A stretch of 64,000 bases of DNA from JBNJFY01 sp051747265 (lineage in GTDB: Bacteria > Bacteroidota > Rhodothermia > Balneolales > Balneolaceae). Shown in pieces: positions 61,617-64,000 of the stretch. A program made the position numbers and the translations under genes. The DNA is taken from positions 62,001 to 126,000 of the forward strand of contig JBNJFY010000008.1 of NCBI GenBank assembly GCA_051747265.1, written 5' to 3'. The stretch's first letter is position 1; each line of letters opens with the position of its first letter. Below the pieces are notes generated by a model, which did no database searches, was not told where the DNA came from, and saw nothing but the letters and a program-made list of their open reading frames with translations.

Positions 61617-62426
61617 ATGAACTTGACTTCTATCGATAGCAGACAAGATTCCCTTGATCAACTGATCGAGCAGACGATAGAAGTCTTGGGTGTGGTTTGC
61701 CATGCGATGACAGCTCAACAGATAGTAAGATTCATTGATATTGGTATCAGCTCCGGGAATAAAATAATTCTGGCTAACCATAATCTTCACAGTGTATATC
61801 TCTTTCATTGTGATGCTCAGATGAGGTCATTTTATGATCAGGTTGATTATACCCATATCGATGGTATGCCTATATTAGCCTGGGCCAGATTATTGGGATA
61901 TCCGGTTAAAAAATCCCATCGCACCACATCCCTGGATTGGATTGATGAACTATTAATACTGGCTACGGAAAATACCTATAAAATGTTTTTTCTGGGGAGT
62001 AAACCCGGAGTGGGTGAGCGGGCCGCAGATAAGTTGCGAAAGCGGCATCCTAATCTAAAAATCCAATCACGTCACGGCTATTTTAAAACCGATGCAGCTA
62101 GTGATGAAAATAAGGAAGTGGTGCGGCAAATTAATGCTTACCAACCTGATATTGTATTGGTTGGTATGGGAATGCCTCGCCAGGAAAAGTGGATTTTGCA
62201 AAATGTAAAGCAAGTAAATGCCCATGTATTTATTCCCGTGGGCGCACTAATGGACTATATTGCCGGGAAAAAAAAGACACCTCCTCGGTGGATGGGGCGA
62301 ATAGGATTTGAGTGGCTTCATCGATTGGTGCATGAACCTACTCGCATGTATAAGCGTTATTTGCTTGAACCTTGGTATTTAATACCACTACTGATTCAGG
62401 ATTTAAAACAGCACAAACGTAGTTGA
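61617..62426 (+). CDS. WecG/TagA/CpsF family glycosyltransferase, copy 2
   Basis: The 269-residue protein shows the same motifs as copy 1: KIILANHNLHSVYLFHCDAQ, DYTHIDGMPILAWARLLG, FFLGSKPGVGERAA, PDIVLVGMGMPRQEKW and GALMDYIAGKKKTPPRWMG. A Ser/Asp/Gln-rich N-terminus precedes the fold. It likely adds an N-acetyl-mannosamine-type sugar to a lipid carrier. The two copies may make two glycans, or successive steps of one. Confidence 0.92.
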   Translation: MNLTSIDSRQDSLDQLIEQTIEVLGVVCHAMTAQQIVRFIDIGISSGNKIILANHNLHSVYLFHCDAQMRSFYDQVDYTHIDGMPILAWARLLGYPVKKSHRTTSLDWIDELLILATENTYKMFFLGSKPGVGERAADKLRKRHPNLKIQSRHGYFKTDAASDENKEVVRQINAYQPDIVLVGMGMPRQEKWILQNVKQVNAHVFIPVGALMDYIAGKKKTPPRWMGRIGFEWLHRLVHEPTRMYKRYLLEPWYLIPLLIQDLKQHKRS

Positions 62427-62547
62427 GATGGCGCTTCATATTTTTGTTACTTCTTTCGATGGGATCCAAGCTTTAAATCATTGGATATTGCCCTATATTA
62501 TCACAGAAATAAAGTAAATATTGATTTTAGATGACCTTAACATTCGA

Positions 62548-63426
62548 ATGAACTTAGCCATCTTGGTACTACACTGGGAGCGCAGTAACCTGACGTATCA
62601 ATGTTTACAATCCATTTTGTTATCTGTACAGGGGAATAACCAAAATGTGCGTATCTTTGTAATTGATAATGGATCCCGTGCTCCCTTTAAGATTCCTGAT
62701 TCTTTAACCGATGGAAATATTACCATTATTCGTAATGAAGAAAACTACGGTTATGGCAAAGGCATGAATGAGGGAATACGCTATGTCAAAGAACACTGGC
62801 CGGAAGCCGAATACCTATGGTTACTGAATAATGATATTCAGCTATCTTCAGAGGCTCTACCGAAGATGTTGAGTTTTTTGCAAAGGGAAGGGGGACGTAC
62901 TATAGTAGGAGCCGTATTAACTGATGATTCCGAATTTGCGAAATTACAGGAAGTCGGTGGGGGACAAGTTATTCCATTTATCGGGAAAATTGTCATTAAT
63001 AAATCCAAAACTTCTCAGCGATTGGACTTTATCTCAGGAGCCTCGATCTGTTTTTCAATAAACACATTGGATGAGATCGGATTGTTTGATGAACGGTTTT
63101 TTATGTATTGGGAAGATATTGACTTATGTCTGCGAGCTAAACAAAAGGGCATTCGACTGACCATTGCGGACAATGTTTATGTGCATCATCTGCAAAATGC
63201 CTCCCTTGGTCGGGAAAACCCGCGCGGAGATTATCTGCAAGCGCTCAGTTATGTTCTTTTTTATGAAAAACATCAACGTTTTTGGTGGTTAACCGTACTG
63301 TTGGGGGGAATAGGAAAACTAGGATTGCGATTAGGGAAAGGACAATTCAGACAAATAGCTAGTACAGCCAAAGGATTGGTAGATGGCATACGAAAAATAA
63401 ATGCAGGATATAATGCAAGTACCTGA
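62548..63426 (+). CDS. Family 2 glycosyltransferase
   Basis: From ATG 62548 the protein has 292 residues; a TTG 27 bp upstream (62521) is possible. GT2/rhamnosyltransferase motifs are LAILVLHWERSNLTYQCLQS, VIDNGSRAPF, NEENYGYGKGMNEGIRY, YLWLLNNDIQLSSEAL (with the DxD-equivalent NND), GASICFSINTLDEIGLFDER and YWEDIDLCLRAKQKG. The sugar transferred is unknown. Its end overlaps the sulfotransferase start. Confidence 0.92.
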   Translation: MNLAILVLHWERSNLTYQCLQSILLSVQGNNQNVRIFVIDNGSRAPFKIPDSLTDGNITIIRNEENYGYGKGMNEGIRYVKEHWPEAEYLWLLNNDIQLSSEALPKMLSFLQREGGRTIVGAVLTDDSEFAKLQEVGGGQVIPFIGKIVINKSKTSQRLDFISGASICFSINTLDEIGLFDERFFMYWEDIDLCLRAKQKGIRLTIADNVYVHHLQNASLGRENPRGDYLQALSYVLFYEKHQRFWWLTVLLGGIGKLGLRLGKGQFRQIASTAKGLVDGIRKINAGYNAST

Positions 63427-64000
63427 TGTAATTCTGGTTGGACCGCCCAAAACCGGTACCACCACCCTTTATCATTACCTGAAGAGCCATCCGAAGCTAT
63501 TTTTACCCAATCAAAAGGAGCTGCATTATTTTTCCCATTCCCAACTACTTAAACATCGAGAGGGACCGGGAGATGAAAGAGCGCTACATTTTATATGCAC
63601 CTCATGGGAGCAGTATCTGGAACATTTCAATAATGCAAGGCCGGAACAGCTCAATATTGAGATCTCACCCTCATACTTTTACTACGGGCAGGTAGCCAAA
63701 CACATACACGATCGATTAAATGCTCCCAAAATCATTATCTCGCTAAGGAATCCGGTGGACAAAGCCTATTCGCAATATAATTTTTTAGTGCGGGATGGAC
63801 GCGAGCAGCTCTGTTTTGAGGATGCTTTACAACAGGAACCGACCCGGATCAACAATCAGTGGGGAGACATCTGGCACTATAAGCAAGGCTCCGTCTATGC
63901 CCCATCGTTACGAAACTACCTGGAGATATTTGGGCAAGAAAAGGTTATGGTTATTCAGTTCGAAGAATTAATCGAAGATCCTCAAAAGACGATGGCTCAG
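63413..64000 (+). CDS. Sulfotransferase, 3' end outside window
   Basis: ATG 63413 is preceded by CAGGA at good spacing; an in-frame ATG at 63401 is an alternative. At least 196 codons are open to the window edge. The PAPS 5'-phosphosulfate loop is VGPPKTGTTTLYHYL near the N-terminus, and the 3'-phosphate motif is IISLRNPVDKAYSQYNFL. It also has HPKLFLPNQKELHYFS and VMVIQFEELIEDPQ, as in bacterial and heparan-type sulfotransferases. It would add sulfate from PAPS to the polysaccharide of this locus, drawing on the cysC-cysDN products. Confidence 0.9.
   Translation, partial: MQVPDVILVGPPKTGTTTLYHYLKSHPKLFLPNQKELHYFSHSQLLKHREGPGDERALHFICTSWEQYLEHFNNARPEQLNIEISPSYFYYGQVAKHIHDRLNAPKIIISLRNPVDKAYSQYNFLVRDGREQLCFEDALQQEPTRINNQWGDIWHYKQGSVYAPSLRNYLEIFGQEKVMVIQFEELIEDPQKTMAQ

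Overview
The window looks like a chromosomal segment from the Bacteroidota/Balneolota/Rhodothermota branch, most likely a Balneola-like or Fodinibius-like marine or halophilic bacterium. The evidence is a type IX secretion system (PorU sortase, PorV-type outer-membrane proteins, PorD/DUF4835), C-terminal T9SS sorting domains on two secreted proteins, many SPII lipoproteins and acidic proteins. The genus is inference only. No tRNA, rRNA, IS element or CRISPR array was seen.

Layout. 1-12.7 kb (minus): a T9SS cluster of porU, porV, an M6-like secreted protein whose zinc motif is destroyed, a gluzincin/beta-propeller/barrel protein and a partial DUF5683-like protein. 12.9-18 kb (minus): thiolase, cystathionine gamma-synthase/lyase and two tandem TPR lipoproteins. 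18-29 kb: alpha/beta hydrolase, RidA, M23 peptidase, FAH-family enzyme, L27/L21, thioredoxin-TPR, LexA, a lipoprotein with a C-terminal cyclophilin domain, and glutaryl-CoA dehydrogenase. 29-36.5 kb (minus): a tyrosine-decarboxylase-like PLP enzyme, acyl-CoA dehydrogenase and etfB-etfA-fixC-fixX. 36.9-41 kb: porD, a PorV/PorQ-like protein and a helix-hairpin-helix outer-membrane protein. 41.6-47.9 kb (plus): a sulfate-activation operon (SLC13 permease, cysQ, cysC, a four-helix-bundle gene, cysD, cysN). 48.1-64 kb (plus): an exopolysaccharide locus with UDP-glucuronate decarboxylase-like enzyme, Wzz, Wzy, Wzx, two WecG/TagA transferases, two CDP-glycerol glycerophosphotransferase-like enzymes, two TagD-like cytidylyltransferases, a glycerol-1-phosphate dehydrogenase-like enzyme, LicD, GNAT, GT2 and a sulfotransferase cut by the window end.

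How it fits together. The sulfate operon makes PAPS and removes PAP. No PAPS reductase or sulfite reductase is in the window, while a PAPS-dependent sulfotransferase lies in the adjoining sugar locus, so a sulfated surface polysaccharide is the simplest reading. The same locus carries teichoic-acid-like glycerol-phosphate chemistry although the organism has an outer membrane.

The most unusual signal is a family of intergenic elements made of inverted arrays of 7-bp or 8-bp units, often nested inside one another and often starting at a stop codon. They occur between nearly all genes of the sulfate operon. One encloses an S23-like four-helix-bundle gene, and the arm of another encodes part of a signal peptide.
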